NCBI GenBank assembly: GCA_019429205.1
Contig: JAHYIT010000006.1
Span: forward strand, 1 to 64,000
Length of the DNA: 64,000 nt
Source of the DNA: Mariniphaga sp.
GTDB taxonomy: Bacteria; Bacteroidota; Bacteroidia; Bacteroidales; Prolixibacteraceae
Direction of reading: 5' to 3'
A model generated the notes under the pieces. It was not told where the DNA came from and searched no databases. It was given only the letters and a program-made list of their open reading frames with translations. The translations under genes and the position numbers were made by a program. How positions within the stretch are numbered: position 1 is the first letter of the stretch; the number at the start of each line of letters is the position of its first letter. Of this stretch, positions 8,350 through 16,883 are shown one piece after another.

Positions 8350-10410
8350 ATGAGTAAGGTAATTAAATTTAATCAAAGCATTTTATTGTTGCTTATTATC
8401 ACTGTATTTTCTCTGTCATTAAACGCACAAAACTACATTCTGTCCTGGGGCTTTGAGGAAAGTCAAAACAGGAGTGTCGTGGAAAAAATTAGCGGTATTG
8501 CCGATACGCTTGAAGGGAATTTCAGCATTGTGGAAGGAATGAAAGGTAAAGGTTTGAAACTCGATGGATTCACAACCTGTTTAAAGCACGACGACCGTAA
8601 AATGCCTGTCGCAGGTGATGAATTCACGGTGGAAGCATGGATTACTTTGGAAAATTATCCCTGGAACTGGTGTCCAGTTCTTACCACCGAAAATAACGAA
8701 ACCAAAGGTTATCGCTTAATGATTGGCCCGCACGGACAGGTCTCCATGCAGGTTGCCATTGCCGAACAATGGGTTTCGTGTACCACCGAAAGATTAATGC
8801 TTCCGCTGCGAAATTGGATGCACATTGTTGGCGTTTACAGGGCTGGCAAAGATTTGACCGTATACGTAAATGGCGAAATGCAGGCGCAAATGCCCATTCA
8901 TGGGAAAATAAATTACTCTGGACGGGCGGGGTGTGTAATTGGAATGGTAGCTCATCCTGATAAACCTTCCGATATTCACCGTACCTGGGGAACACTGCCC
9001 CAGTATTTCGGGCTGACCGGAATTTTAGATGAAGTTAAAGTTTATAAAGGTGCAAAATCTGAAAGCGAGATAGCCGCGGAATATAAAAGCTACCCACCAA
9101 AAATGCCTGACCTGAAACCTCACCGTTTGCCCGACATTGAAAAACATCCGGGGCGTTTTGGCGCTTTTTATACCAAACTTAAATATTATGATGGTTGGGA
9201 CAATTTGTGGCCTGTAGAGAAGGACCCCGATATAGTGGTGTGTTTCGACAAACTGCCTGTTAAGGTAATGTTCTGGAGAGGAATCAGATACGGAACTTCA
9301 TGGGTGTCGGAAAACAACAACTGGATGTCGGATCAGAGTGTGGAAGCATGGGACGATGCCGGAAATGACGCCGAAGGCTGTTTTGAACACATGCAGGATC
9401 GGCATTGCCGGTTTTCGCATGTCAGGATTATTGAAAACACCCCAGCAAGAGTCGTGGTGCACTGGCGGTATGCTCCGGTAAGTGCTTACAACCACACCTG
9501 GAGGGTCGATCCAAAAACAGGCTGGGAATGCTGGATTGATGAGTACCATTATATTTATCCTGATGCAGTTGGGATTCGTAAAGTTTCATGGAAAAAAGGA
9601 ACACTTGGTTTTCCGAGACAATTCCAGGAATCATTGCCCCTGCTGCATCCCGGGCAGGTGGAAAGCGATTTGTTGCACAAAGATTTTGTTCATGTCTCAG
9701 ATTATAAAGGAAATAGAAGACCTGTTTCGTATGTCGAAAATCCAAAACCTCTTGACTGGAACAACCTTGAAGATTATACTGTTCAACAATATAATTTTAA
9801 ATCGGAAAATAAGCCATTTATCTGTTTTGAACCTGGCAATAAAATGGTTTTAAGAGAAAACAATATTGTCCGATACAACGAACATGGCGGCTGTAACCAT
9901 TTTCCTGTTGGGCAGGCCAGGTGCGACGGCAGAACCAGTACTACATCCGACCGGCCTTCACATTGCGGAAGTTTTCCAATTTCGGAACCTGTAATTCATG
10001 AAACTGAAGACCGTGAATACTGGAATGGTCTGTATGGGATAAATGATTTGCAAATGGAAGAAGTTGTTAATTTGGGAAGGTCGTGGGCTTATGCACCGAA
10101 ATTAAAAATTACAGGAAACGATTTCAGCTCAAATGGATACGATATGAGTGAAAGATGTTATAGAATTGTGAACAACAACCCGAATAGTAAAAAACTCGAT
10201 ATTGTTATTTCTTGCAGTGCTGATTCGCCTGCAATTAATCCTGCTTTTGTTGTAAATAACTGGAATTCGGAAACGGCAACTGTTCTCGTTAATGGCAAAC
10301 CGGCAAAAGATGCAAGAGTTGGGGTACAACATGAACTTGAAGGTGATAATCTGGTGGTTTTTTTATTTCTGGAAAAGAATGAACCTGTAACGGTGACTAT
10401 AGAACCTTAA
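8350..10410 (+). CDS. Exported LamG-domain protein with unrecognised C-terminal domain
   Basis: Start chosen at ATG 8350, because the residues after it (MSKVIKFNQSILLLLIITVF) form a signal peptide ending LNAQN. The longer frame from 8248 would overlap the previous gene and bury it. The mature protein begins with a concanavalin-like LamG domain (about 40-240: DEFTVEAWITLENYPW, GILDEVKVYKGA). A further roughly 440 residues, rich in Trp, His and Tyr, do not match a family I can name. A His/Cys-rich segment (NEHGGCNHFPVGQARCDGR) is the most distinctive stretch. Position inside a sulfatase/GH78 locus suggests a glycan-active enzyme, possibly a lyase or dehydratase of the ulvan type, but the sequence alone does not show a reaction. 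Confidence 0.7.
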   Translation: MSKVIKFNQSILLLLIITVFSLSLNAQNYILSWGFEESQNRSVVEKISGIADTLEGNFSIVEGMKGKGLKLDGFTTCLKHDDRKMPVAGDEFTVEAWITLENYPWNWCPVLTTENNETKGYRLMIGPHGQVSMQVAIAEQWVSCTTERLMLPLRNWMHIVGVYRAGKDLTVYVNGEMQAQMPIHGKINYSGRAGCVIGMVAHPDKPSDIHRTWGTLPQYFGLTGILDEVKVYKGAKSESEIAAEYKSYPPKMPDLKPHRLPDIEKHPGRFGAFYTKLKYYDGWDNLWPVEKDPDIVVCFDKLPVKVMFWRGIRYGTSWVSENNNWMSDQSVEAWDDAGNDAEGCFEHMQDRHCRFSHVRIIENTPARVVVHWRYAPVSAYNHTWRVDPKTGWECWIDEYHYIYPDAVGIRKVSWKKGTLGFPRQFQESLPLLHPGQVESDLLHKDFVHVSDYKGNRRPVSYVENPKPLDWNNLEDYTVQQYNFKSENKPFICFEPGNKMVLRENNIVRYNEHGGCNHFPVGQARCDGRTSTTSDRPSHCGSFPISEPVIHETEDREYWNGLYGINDLQMEEVVNLGRSWAYAPKLKITGNDFSSNGYDMSERCYRIVNNNPNSKKLDIVISCSADSPAINPAFVVNNWNSETATVLVNGKPAKDARVGVQHELEGDNLVVFLFLEKNEPVTVTIEP

Positions 10411-10459
10411 TGTTTTTTAATATAATTATAAATTTCAGGTTAGTAAACGGAGCTAAATA

Positions 10460-11920
10460 ATGAAAAAAAAGAAGTTGGTTAAAAGTGTTGTATTAGCCTC
10501 AGTAACCATTCAATTTTTACTGTTTTTTTCAGGCTGTAACCAAGGAATGGAGCAGAATGATTACCATCCTGTAAATGTCCTTTTAATAACAGCAGATGAT
10601 TTGAATTACAATTCGGTAGGTTGCTATGGATGCCCTGTTGAAAACATAACACCGAATATTGACAAGCTGGCGCAAAGTGGCATACGGTTTACCAATGCAT
10701 TTGTGAATATTGCTGTTTGCCAGCCATCGCGACAATCGATAATGACCGGCAGGTACCCGCACAATAACGGTGCACCGGGATTTGACCCAATTGATACAGA
10801 TGTCGTTACATTGCAGGAACAACTGAGAGACGCAGGCTACATTAACGGAATATTGGGAAAAGAAATACACCTTAAACCAACCAATAAATATTGCTGGGAT
10901 TTTTACATCAGGGAGGGCGATTTGTCATCAGGGCTTGGAATAGGAAGAGACCCGGAATTGTATTACAAGTATTCACAGGAGTTCTTTAACAGAGCAGCCA
11001 GTCAAAACAAACCCTTCTTTTTGATGGCAAATGCACATGATCCGCATAGGCCATTTGCCGGAAGTGAACAGGAGATGAGAGCATGGGGTGAAGATCTTCC
11101 TGCTTTCAGGAGACAAATTCTCCCCAAAGAAGTGACTATTCCTGATTTTCTTCCCGACCTGCCTGAAATCAGATTGGAAATATCGGAATATTATACTTCG
11201 GTTTACCGTATGGATGAGGTTGTTGGGGCGGTTTTAAAGGCACTTGATGAATCAGGATTGAGTGATAATACAATTGTGATGTTTATTAGTGATAACGGAA
11301 TGGCTGTTCCATTCGCCAAATCCAATTGTTATATCAACAGCAACAAAACCCCCTGGATAGTGAGATGGCCCGGTCAAGTGGAAGCAGGCAGTGTTGATAG
11401 TATTCATTTTATTTCGGGCATAGATTATATGCCAACAATTCTTCACGCATTGCGCCTGCCTGTTGTTCCTGATATGGATGGCGGGTCTTTTTTACCGCTG
11501 TTGCAAGGTGAAAATCAAAATAAAAGAAATGTTGTTTTTACTGAATTTAACAGAATTTATGCAGGTATTGACTATTCCATGCGATGTGTACAGGAAGAAA
11601 ATTACGGCTATATAGTAAATTTTTGGAGTGACGGAAAGCATGCAATCAGGGGCGATGCCACCAGCGGAAGAACGTTTTCGGCTATGCAAAAGGCTGCCGC
11701 AACTGACGAAGAAATAGCCGATCGCCTCAATATGTATGTTTACAGGGTGCCCGAAGAACTGTATAATTTCGGAACAGATCCCGATGGACTGGTTAATCTT
11801 ATTAATGATCCGTCTCTAAACGAGGTGAAACAAAGGCTGAAAAAAATGGTGTACCTGGAAATGAAAAAAACAAATGACCCACTGCTGTATGACTTTGAAA
11901 AAAGGTTTCTTTCAAATTAA
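10460..11920 (+). CDS. S1-family sulfatase lipoprotein
   Basis: The 486-residue sulfatase has a long basic n-region and a lipobox FSGC (Cys26). Metal ligands are in TADD (44-47). The formylglycine motif is CQPSR with Cys87 in VNIAVCQPSRQSIMTGRYP, of the heparan-sulfatase-like type also used at 1697-3307. FISDNGMAVPF supplies the later Asp/Asn ligands. Lies 49 bp after the LamG gene and 92 bp before another sulfatase, co-directional throughout, so a single long transcript from 3502 is plausible. Specificity is not readable. Confidence 0.9.
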   Translation: MKKKKLVKSVVLASVTIQFLLFFSGCNQGMEQNDYHPVNVLLITADDLNYNSVGCYGCPVENITPNIDKLAQSGIRFTNAFVNIAVCQPSRQSIMTGRYPHNNGAPGFDPIDTDVVTLQEQLRDAGYINGILGKEIHLKPTNKYCWDFYIREGDLSSGLGIGRDPELYYKYSQEFFNRAASQNKPFFLMANAHDPHRPFAGSEQEMRAWGEDLPAFRRQILPKEVTIPDFLPDLPEIRLEISEYYTSVYRMDEVVGAVLKALDESGLSDNTIVMFISDNGMAVPFAKSNCYINSNKTPWIVRWPGQVEAGSVDSIHFISGIDYMPTILHALRLPVVPDMDGGSFLPLLQGENQNKRNVVFTEFNRIYAGIDYSMRCVQEENYGYIVNFWSDGKHAIRGDATSGRTFSAMQKAAATDEEIADRLNMYVYRVPEELYNFGTDPDGLVNLINDPSLNEVKQRLKKMVYLEMKKTNDPLLYDFEKRFLSN

Positions 11921-12012
11921 TAAAAACAGTTGGTCTGTTAAAAACGTAGAAAAAATTTAAAAACGTAATATAAATTGCTTAAATAAGTTTATAACATTCA
12001 ATACCGATTCAA

Positions 12013-13608
12013 ATGAAAACAAGTTTGTCAAAAATAATTATATTGCTGTCATTGGGAACCGCAATTGCTGTAGGTTGTAATGACACCACAACTGTTCAGC
12101 AACGACCCAATATCCTGTTTATTATGACCGACGACCATACCCAGCAGGCTCTTCATGCCTATGGACATGGTTTGCTGGATTCTGTTCTTTTTCCGAATAT
12201 GGATCGTTTGGCAAAAGAAGGAGCAATTTTTACGCAAAGCTTTGTGACAAATTCAATTTGTGCACCCAGCCGGGCAGTTTTGCTTACAGGGAAGTACAGT
12301 CATATAAATGGCAAGATTGACAATTCAGTGCCATTTGACTGGGACCAGCCTACGTACCCTAAGTTATTGCAAAAAGCTGGTTATCAAACGGCCTTGATTG
12401 GCAAGATTCACCTGGGCGGGAAACCGCAGGGATATGATTACTCAATGACATTGCCGGGGCAGGGAAGTTATTACAATCCGGAGTTCATTAAAAACGGAAC
12501 GGAACAAACAAAACTTGAAGGTCATTGCGAAGCGATAATTCCGCAACTGGTAGTAGATTGGATTGAGAACGACTGGGACAGAAGTAAACCTTTTGCTGTA
12601 AATTTTCATACAAAAGCCCCGCATCGGAACTGGATGCCTGAACCAAAATATCTTGATTATCTGGAAGACCATGAATTCGAATTTCCCGAAAACTTTTTCG
12701 ATGATTACCAAGGAAGGGGCACAGCAGCCCGCGAACAGGAAATGGAAATTGTAAACGATATGTACTGGGGTTGGGATATGAAATTTGAAAAGAATCCATT
12801 TACCGGGGAGCCCAGCAGGTTGCCGGCGCCATTTGGACGGATGAGCCGGGAGCAGATGGAAGCGTGGAATTCCGTTTACGGCCCCCCAAACGAGAAATTT
12901 TTAAAGGAAAAACCAGAAGGCAGGGAACTTGCAAAATTTATGTATCACAGATATTTACGCGATTACCTGAAAGTTGTAAAATCAGTAGATGATGGCATTG
13001 GAAAAGTCATGAAATACCTTGAAGAAAATGATTTGCTGGAAAATACTGTTGTGATTTATACATCCGATCAGGGTTTTTATTTAGGGGAACATGGGTGGTA
13101 TGACAAACGGTTCATGTACGAACAGTCGCTAAGCACCCCGCTTTTGGTCAGATATCCGCAGGAAATTAAAGCCGGGACTGTAGTCCGGGAAATGGTGCTA
13201 AACCTCGACCATGCGCCAACAATTTTGGATTATGCAGGAGTAGAAATTCCATCAGATATGCAGGGCAAATCCTGGCGCTCAGTTGCAGCCGGAAAAACCA
13301 TTCCCTGGCGCGATGCTGTTTATTATCATTACTATGAATATCCATCGGTACACATGGTGAAGCGGCATTACGGTGTGCGCACTGACCGGTACAAGCTTAT
13401 TCACTTTTATTATGATGTTGATGAGTGGGAAATGTATGACCTTCAAAAAGACCCGGATGAGATGAGGAATATTTACGATGATTCTGCTTATTCCGAAGTT
13501 AAGGAAATGTTGCACATCAGGTTGAATGAACTTCGGAACCAGTATGATGATTCCGATGAATTAACCTGGCAGTTTTTAGATGATTACTTGTCAAAAAGGC
13601 AGAGGTAA
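12013..13608 (+). CDS. S1-family sulfatase lipoprotein (N-acetylglucosamine-6-sulfatase-like)
   Basis: The 531-residue sulfatase has lipobox AVGC (Cys22), the metal-binding TDD at 39-41 and the motif CAPSR with Cys83 (NSICAPSRAVLLTGKYSH). YTSDQGFYLGEHGWYDKRFMYE is typical of the 6-O-sulfatase-like branch (family S1_11-like), where Gln replaces Asn after the metal Asp. C-terminal YDLQKDPDEMRNIY closes the fold. The branch name is a resemblance; the substrate may be another sulfated sugar. A half copy of the dispersed element begins directly after the stop codon. Confidence 0.9.
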   Translation: MKTSLSKIIILLSLGTAIAVGCNDTTTVQQRPNILFIMTDDHTQQALHAYGHGLLDSVLFPNMDRLAKEGAIFTQSFVTNSICAPSRAVLLTGKYSHINGKIDNSVPFDWDQPTYPKLLQKAGYQTALIGKIHLGGKPQGYDYSMTLPGQGSYYNPEFIKNGTEQTKLEGHCEAIIPQLVVDWIENDWDRSKPFAVNFHTKAPHRNWMPEPKYLDYLEDHEFEFPENFFDDYQGRGTAAREQEMEIVNDMYWGWDMKFEKNPFTGEPSRLPAPFGRMSREQMEAWNSVYGPPNEKFLKEKPEGRELAKFMYHRYLRDYLKVVKSVDDGIGKVMKYLEENDLLENTVVIYTSDQGFYLGEHGWYDKRFMYEQSLSTPLLVRYPQEIKAGTVVREMVLNLDHAPTILDYAGVEIPSDMQGKSWRSVAAGKTIPWRDAVYYHYYEYPSVHMVKRHYGVRTDRYKLIHFYYDVDEWEMYDLQKDPDEMRNIYDDSAYSEVKEMLHIRLNELRNQYDDSDELTWQFLDDYLSKRQR

Positions 13609-13616
13609 AATTTAAA

Positions 13617-13669
13617 CAGTCAACTGCCAACTAAACTCTCTTGGCACATTTTATCCCATGCGCAGTATA
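13617..13669. repeat. Half copy of dispersed TATACT/AGTATA element
   Basis: The stretch contains CAACTGCCAACTAAA, then TTGGCACATTTTATCCCATG, then CGCAGTATAAT. The same order occurs at the right end of the full elements at 23184-23323 and 45071-45214, with a few substitutions. The left terminal half is absent, so this is a solo end or a decayed copy. It lies between two sulfatase genes, starting 9 bp after the upstream stop codon. Confidence 0.65.
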
Positions 13670-13692
13670 ATTGAAATTAAAAAACTATTTCT

Positions 13693-15186
13693 ATGAAAAT
13701 AAAAAGAATCTGTTTGTACCTCTCCCTCATCTGCATATTGTTTTCCTGTAAAGGAAAGGATGAATCTGCAAATATAAATCTTCCGGAAAACCCCAACATC
13801 CTCTTCATAGCCATTGACGACCTGCGGCCTGAACTGGGTTGTTACGGAAACGATTACATCAAATCGCCCAACATCGACATGTTAGCGGAAACCGGTGCTG
13901 TTTTTACAAACCACTTTGTGCAGATACCCACCTGCGGCGCATCGCGGTACAGTTTATTAACCGGCATGTTGCCCAAAACAAAAGGGCATTTGAGCAACGA
14001 AGCCTGTCGCAATTTTATAGCCGGCAAACCGGAGACGGAAGTTCCCGAAACTTTTATTCATCATTTGCGCCGAAACGGATATTACACTGCGGGTATCGGA
14101 AAAATAAGCCATTATGTGGATGGACTGCTTTATGGATATACCGACCCCGTGGGAACAGAATACGAATTGCCGCACAGTTGGGATGAAATGTTACTGAACT
14201 CCGGCAAATGGGGCACCGGCTGGAATGCTTTTTTCGGGTATGCTGATGGCGAAAACCGCCAGAGTATGAACCGCCAGGTAAAACCTTATGAAATGGCCGA
14301 TGTTCCGGATACCGGTTATCCCGACGGATTGATTACAGAGCAAGCTTTGGAAAAATTGGGCGAACTAGCCAAAAAAGATGAACCTTTCTTTTTGGGTGTC
14401 GGGTTTTTTAAACCCCACCTTCCGTTTAATGCGCCCAAAAAGTATTGGGATTTGTATAATGAAGATGAAATTCCGTTGTCTCCCAATCCGTACATTCCCG
14501 AAAATGTGCATCCAGCCAGCCTGCACGGAAGCGGTGAATTTAACGGCTACCAGTTGGGCGATGAGGAAGCTACAGTGAACGGACCGGTGTCTGATGAATA
14601 CGCACGGAAACTTCGGCATGCTTATTTTGCCTGCGTGAGTTACATTGATGCACAGGTTGGTAAATTATTGGATGAACTGGAAAAACAAGGATTGGCAGAA
14701 AATACAATTGTTATAATTTGGGGTGATCACGGCTGGCATTTGGGCGATCATCTGGTGTGGGGAAAACACACCGTTTTTGAGCGGGCGTTGAAAAGTGCCT
14801 TTATTGTGCATATTCCCGGAAAGACAAAAGGCAAATCTGTTGACAAAGTGGTAAGTTCGGTTGATATTTATCCCACACTTATGGAATTGTGTAACGTTGA
14901 AATGCCGCATGAAACAGATGGAAAAAGTTTAATTCCACTTGTAACCAATTCGCTGGCTGAATGGGAAGATGCTTCTTACGGTTACTATCGAAACGGAATT
15001 TCGCTGCGGACAGACAGGTACCGGTTGACCCGTTATTTCAGAGATGCCGAACCCGTCATCGAATTGTATGATCACCAAAAAGATCCCAATGAGACTAAAA
15101 ACATTGCAAATGAAAATCCCGGTATTGTGGAAAGTTTGATGCCACTTTGGGAAAAGGGAAATACGGGATTGTTTGGCAATGATTGA
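13693..15186 (+). CDS. S1-family sulfatase lipoprotein (iduronate-2-sulfatase-like, CxAxR motif)
   Basis: The 497-residue sulfatase has lipobox LFSC (Cys19) and metal-binding IDD (41-43) within IDDLRPELGCYG, a signature of the iduronate-2-sulfatase-like branch (S1_7-like). The maturation site reads CGASR (Cys81), with Ala instead of the usual Pro at the third position; the recognised consensus allows both. WGDHGWHLGDHLVWGKHTVFE carries the later metal and sulfate-binding residues, and the C terminus shows ELYDHQKDPNETKNIA. Named for its branch only; in this locus it may act on sulfated uronate or rhamnose residues. Confidence 0.9.
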   Translation: MKIKRICLYLSLICILFSCKGKDESANINLPENPNILFIAIDDLRPELGCYGNDYIKSPNIDMLAETGAVFTNHFVQIPTCGASRYSLLTGMLPKTKGHLSNEACRNFIAGKPETEVPETFIHHLRRNGYYTAGIGKISHYVDGLLYGYTDPVGTEYELPHSWDEMLLNSGKWGTGWNAFFGYADGENRQSMNRQVKPYEMADVPDTGYPDGLITEQALEKLGELAKKDEPFFLGVGFFKPHLPFNAPKKYWDLYNEDEIPLSPNPYIPENVHPASLHGSGEFNGYQLGDEEATVNGPVSDEYARKLRHAYFACVSYIDAQVGKLLDELEKQGLAENTIVIIWGDHGWHLGDHLVWGKHTVFERALKSAFIVHIPGKTKGKSVDKVVSSVDIYPTLMELCNVEMPHETDGKSLIPLVTNSLAEWEDASYGYYRNGISLRTDRYRLTRYFRDAEPVIELYDHQKDPNETKNIANENPGIVESLMPLWEKGNTGLFGND

Positions 15187-15302
15187 TCCGGAATGAATTT
15201 CTGCTTATATTTACAATTAATGGATTTATGAGCAGTCAGAATTTATTTTTGAAAAATTACCGGGATGAGATTAAATTATCTAAAGAGGGCAGGGTTTTTC
15301 AA

Positions 15303-15467
15303 GTTTTGGTTGATTTTGCCGATTTTCTGCCGACCCTGGCCGATGTGGCAGGAATGTAGCAGGCTTCTTCTTTCAGCGACGGAAAAAGCTTTGCAAATGT
15401 TTTAACCGGAGAGAATTCCAGGCCCGGAAAAGAAGAAATTTTCATCCACTATTCGCGTCGCTATTGA
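15303..15467 (+). pseudogene. Sulfatase C-terminal remnant
   Basis: The 315-bp gap between two sulfatases holds a degenerate frame that reads VLVDFADFLPTLADVAG, a stop (TAG 15357-15359), then DGKSF.NVLTGE and EEIFIHYSRRY before a second stop at 15465-15467. This order (LVDFxDFLPTLxDLAG, DGKSFxPxLxGE, HY) is the conserved segment of S1 sulfatases just before the C-terminal subdomain. The catalytic N terminus is missing and an internal stop is present, so this is a relic of an older sulfatase copy. The frame stays open for a short distance upstream without recognisable sulfatase sequence. Confidence 0.75.
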
Positions 15468-15501
15468 ATAATACGGAATTTAAAATTCAAAATTAAACAA
15501 C

Positions 15502-16863
15502 ATGAAGTTTACGCATCAAAATTTATTAACCTTTTCAATAGCAGGGTTTTTGACTTTTTCTGCTTTTGGTAACAATACAGAATCCCAAAAAATTGCTTCT
15601 CCACCAAAACCGAATATCCTGGTTATCATCCCGGATGATTTGGGCTGGTCGGATGTGGGATATCACGGTTCGGTGGTAAAAACACCAAACATCGACATGC
15701 TGGCCAAAACCGGAGTCCGTCTGGAGCAACATTACGTTATGCCCACCTGTACGCCAACTCGGGTAAGCCTGCTGACGGGCAAATATGCAAGCCGTTATGG
15801 CGTTACCGGCCCCGATTATGGGGAAGTAATTGATTTGGGTGATCCGACTCTGGCTTCTGTATTGAGCGATAACGGTTATTTTACAGCTATTGCCGGAAAA
15901 TGGCATCTGGGTTCCCCGCCATATACACCGTTAAAGTATGGTTTTCAGTCATCTTACGGTTATTTCGACGGACAGATTGATCCTTATACCCACGAATATA
16001 AAACAGAAACTGAATTGACAAAAAGAGAATCGTGGCACCGGAATGATGAATATTTGACTGAAGAAGGCCACGTAACCGATTTACTGACTGCCGAGGCGGT
16101 ACGGATAATTGAGGAGGAGCGGAAAGAGCCGTTTTTCCTATGTCTGGCTCACCACGTTCCGCACTTTCCATTGGAAGAGCCCGATGAATGGATGTCGCTT
16201 TATGATGGTTTGGCCCTGCATCCTTCGCGCAAGTTGTTTGCAGCAAGCGTTTCCCACATGGATGAAGGTGTTGGGAAAATTATTGATGCGCTGGAAAGGA
16301 CAGGTAAACGAGAAAATACGTTGATATTGTTTCTGAGTGACAATGGTGGACAACATAGCTGGCACAGCAATACGGAATACCGTGGAAAATATGCAGACAA
16401 ACCTCATTCGGTGCTCGGTAACAATTACCCGCTGCGGGGCTGGAAAGGCGATTTGTACGAAGGGGGAATCCGGGTACCGGCCATTGCCAACTGGCCGGGA
16501 AAACTGGAACCGGGCGCTGCTGATTTTCCTATGCACATGTCTGACTGGCTTCCAACGCTTTGTTTTTTAACCGGAATAAAAAAGGATTTGGAAAATTTGA
16601 AACTGGATGGCAAAAATGTCTGGACTTTGTTAAATGGTGAGCAGAGTGTGGCAGAAAAACGTTCGATTTACTGGAAAACAAATCAAATGTATGCAGTAAG
16701 GGAGGGCAACTGGAAACTGCTGGTTCACAGGAATTCAGGTCAATCCGAATTGTTCAACCTTGAAAATGATTTCAGAGAAACGCGTGATTTGAGTGGAGCA
16801 AATCCTGAAAAGGCCCGTTACCTTTTGGAGTTGCTTGAGAAATTAAAGGAGGATGACCGCTAA
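15502..16863 (+). CDS. S1-family sulfatase, near-identical paralogue of 286-1644
   Basis: The 453-residue exported sulfatase has a signal segment (about 8-24), metal ligands PDD (44-46) and the formylglycine motif CTPTR with Cys83. It matches the 286-1644 protein almost throughout, but the DNA match is patchy. The first roughly 370 bp and the last roughly 180 bp differ at many synonymous sites, while long stretches in between are identical or nearly so. That pattern suggests gene conversion between the two copies. It starts 34 bp after the sulfatase remnant and is followed 20 bp later by the ThuA-DUF6807 gene. Both copies keep all key residues and are probably active. Confidence 0.92.
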   Translation: MKFTHQNLLTFSIAGFLTFSAFGNNTESQKIASPPKPNILVIIPDDLGWSDVGYHGSVVKTPNIDMLAKTGVRLEQHYVMPTCTPTRVSLLTGKYASRYGVTGPDYGEVIDLGDPTLASVLSDNGYFTAIAGKWHLGSPPYTPLKYGFQSSYGYFDGQIDPYTHEYKTETELTKRESWHRNDEYLTEEGHVTDLLTAEAVRIIEEERKEPFFLCLAHHVPHFPLEEPDEWMSLYDGLALHPSRKLFAASVSHMDEGVGKIIDALERTGKRENTLILFLSDNGGQHSWHSNTEYRGKYADKPHSVLGNNYPLRGWKGDLYEGGIRVPAIANWPGKLEPGAADFPMHMSDWLPTLCFLTGIKKDLENLKLDGKNVWTLLNGEQSVAEKRSIYWKTNQMYAVREGNWKLLVHRNSGQSELFNLENDFRETRDLSGANPEKARYLLELLEKLKEDDR

Positions 16864-16883
16864 ATGACCTTATAACTCAGGAA

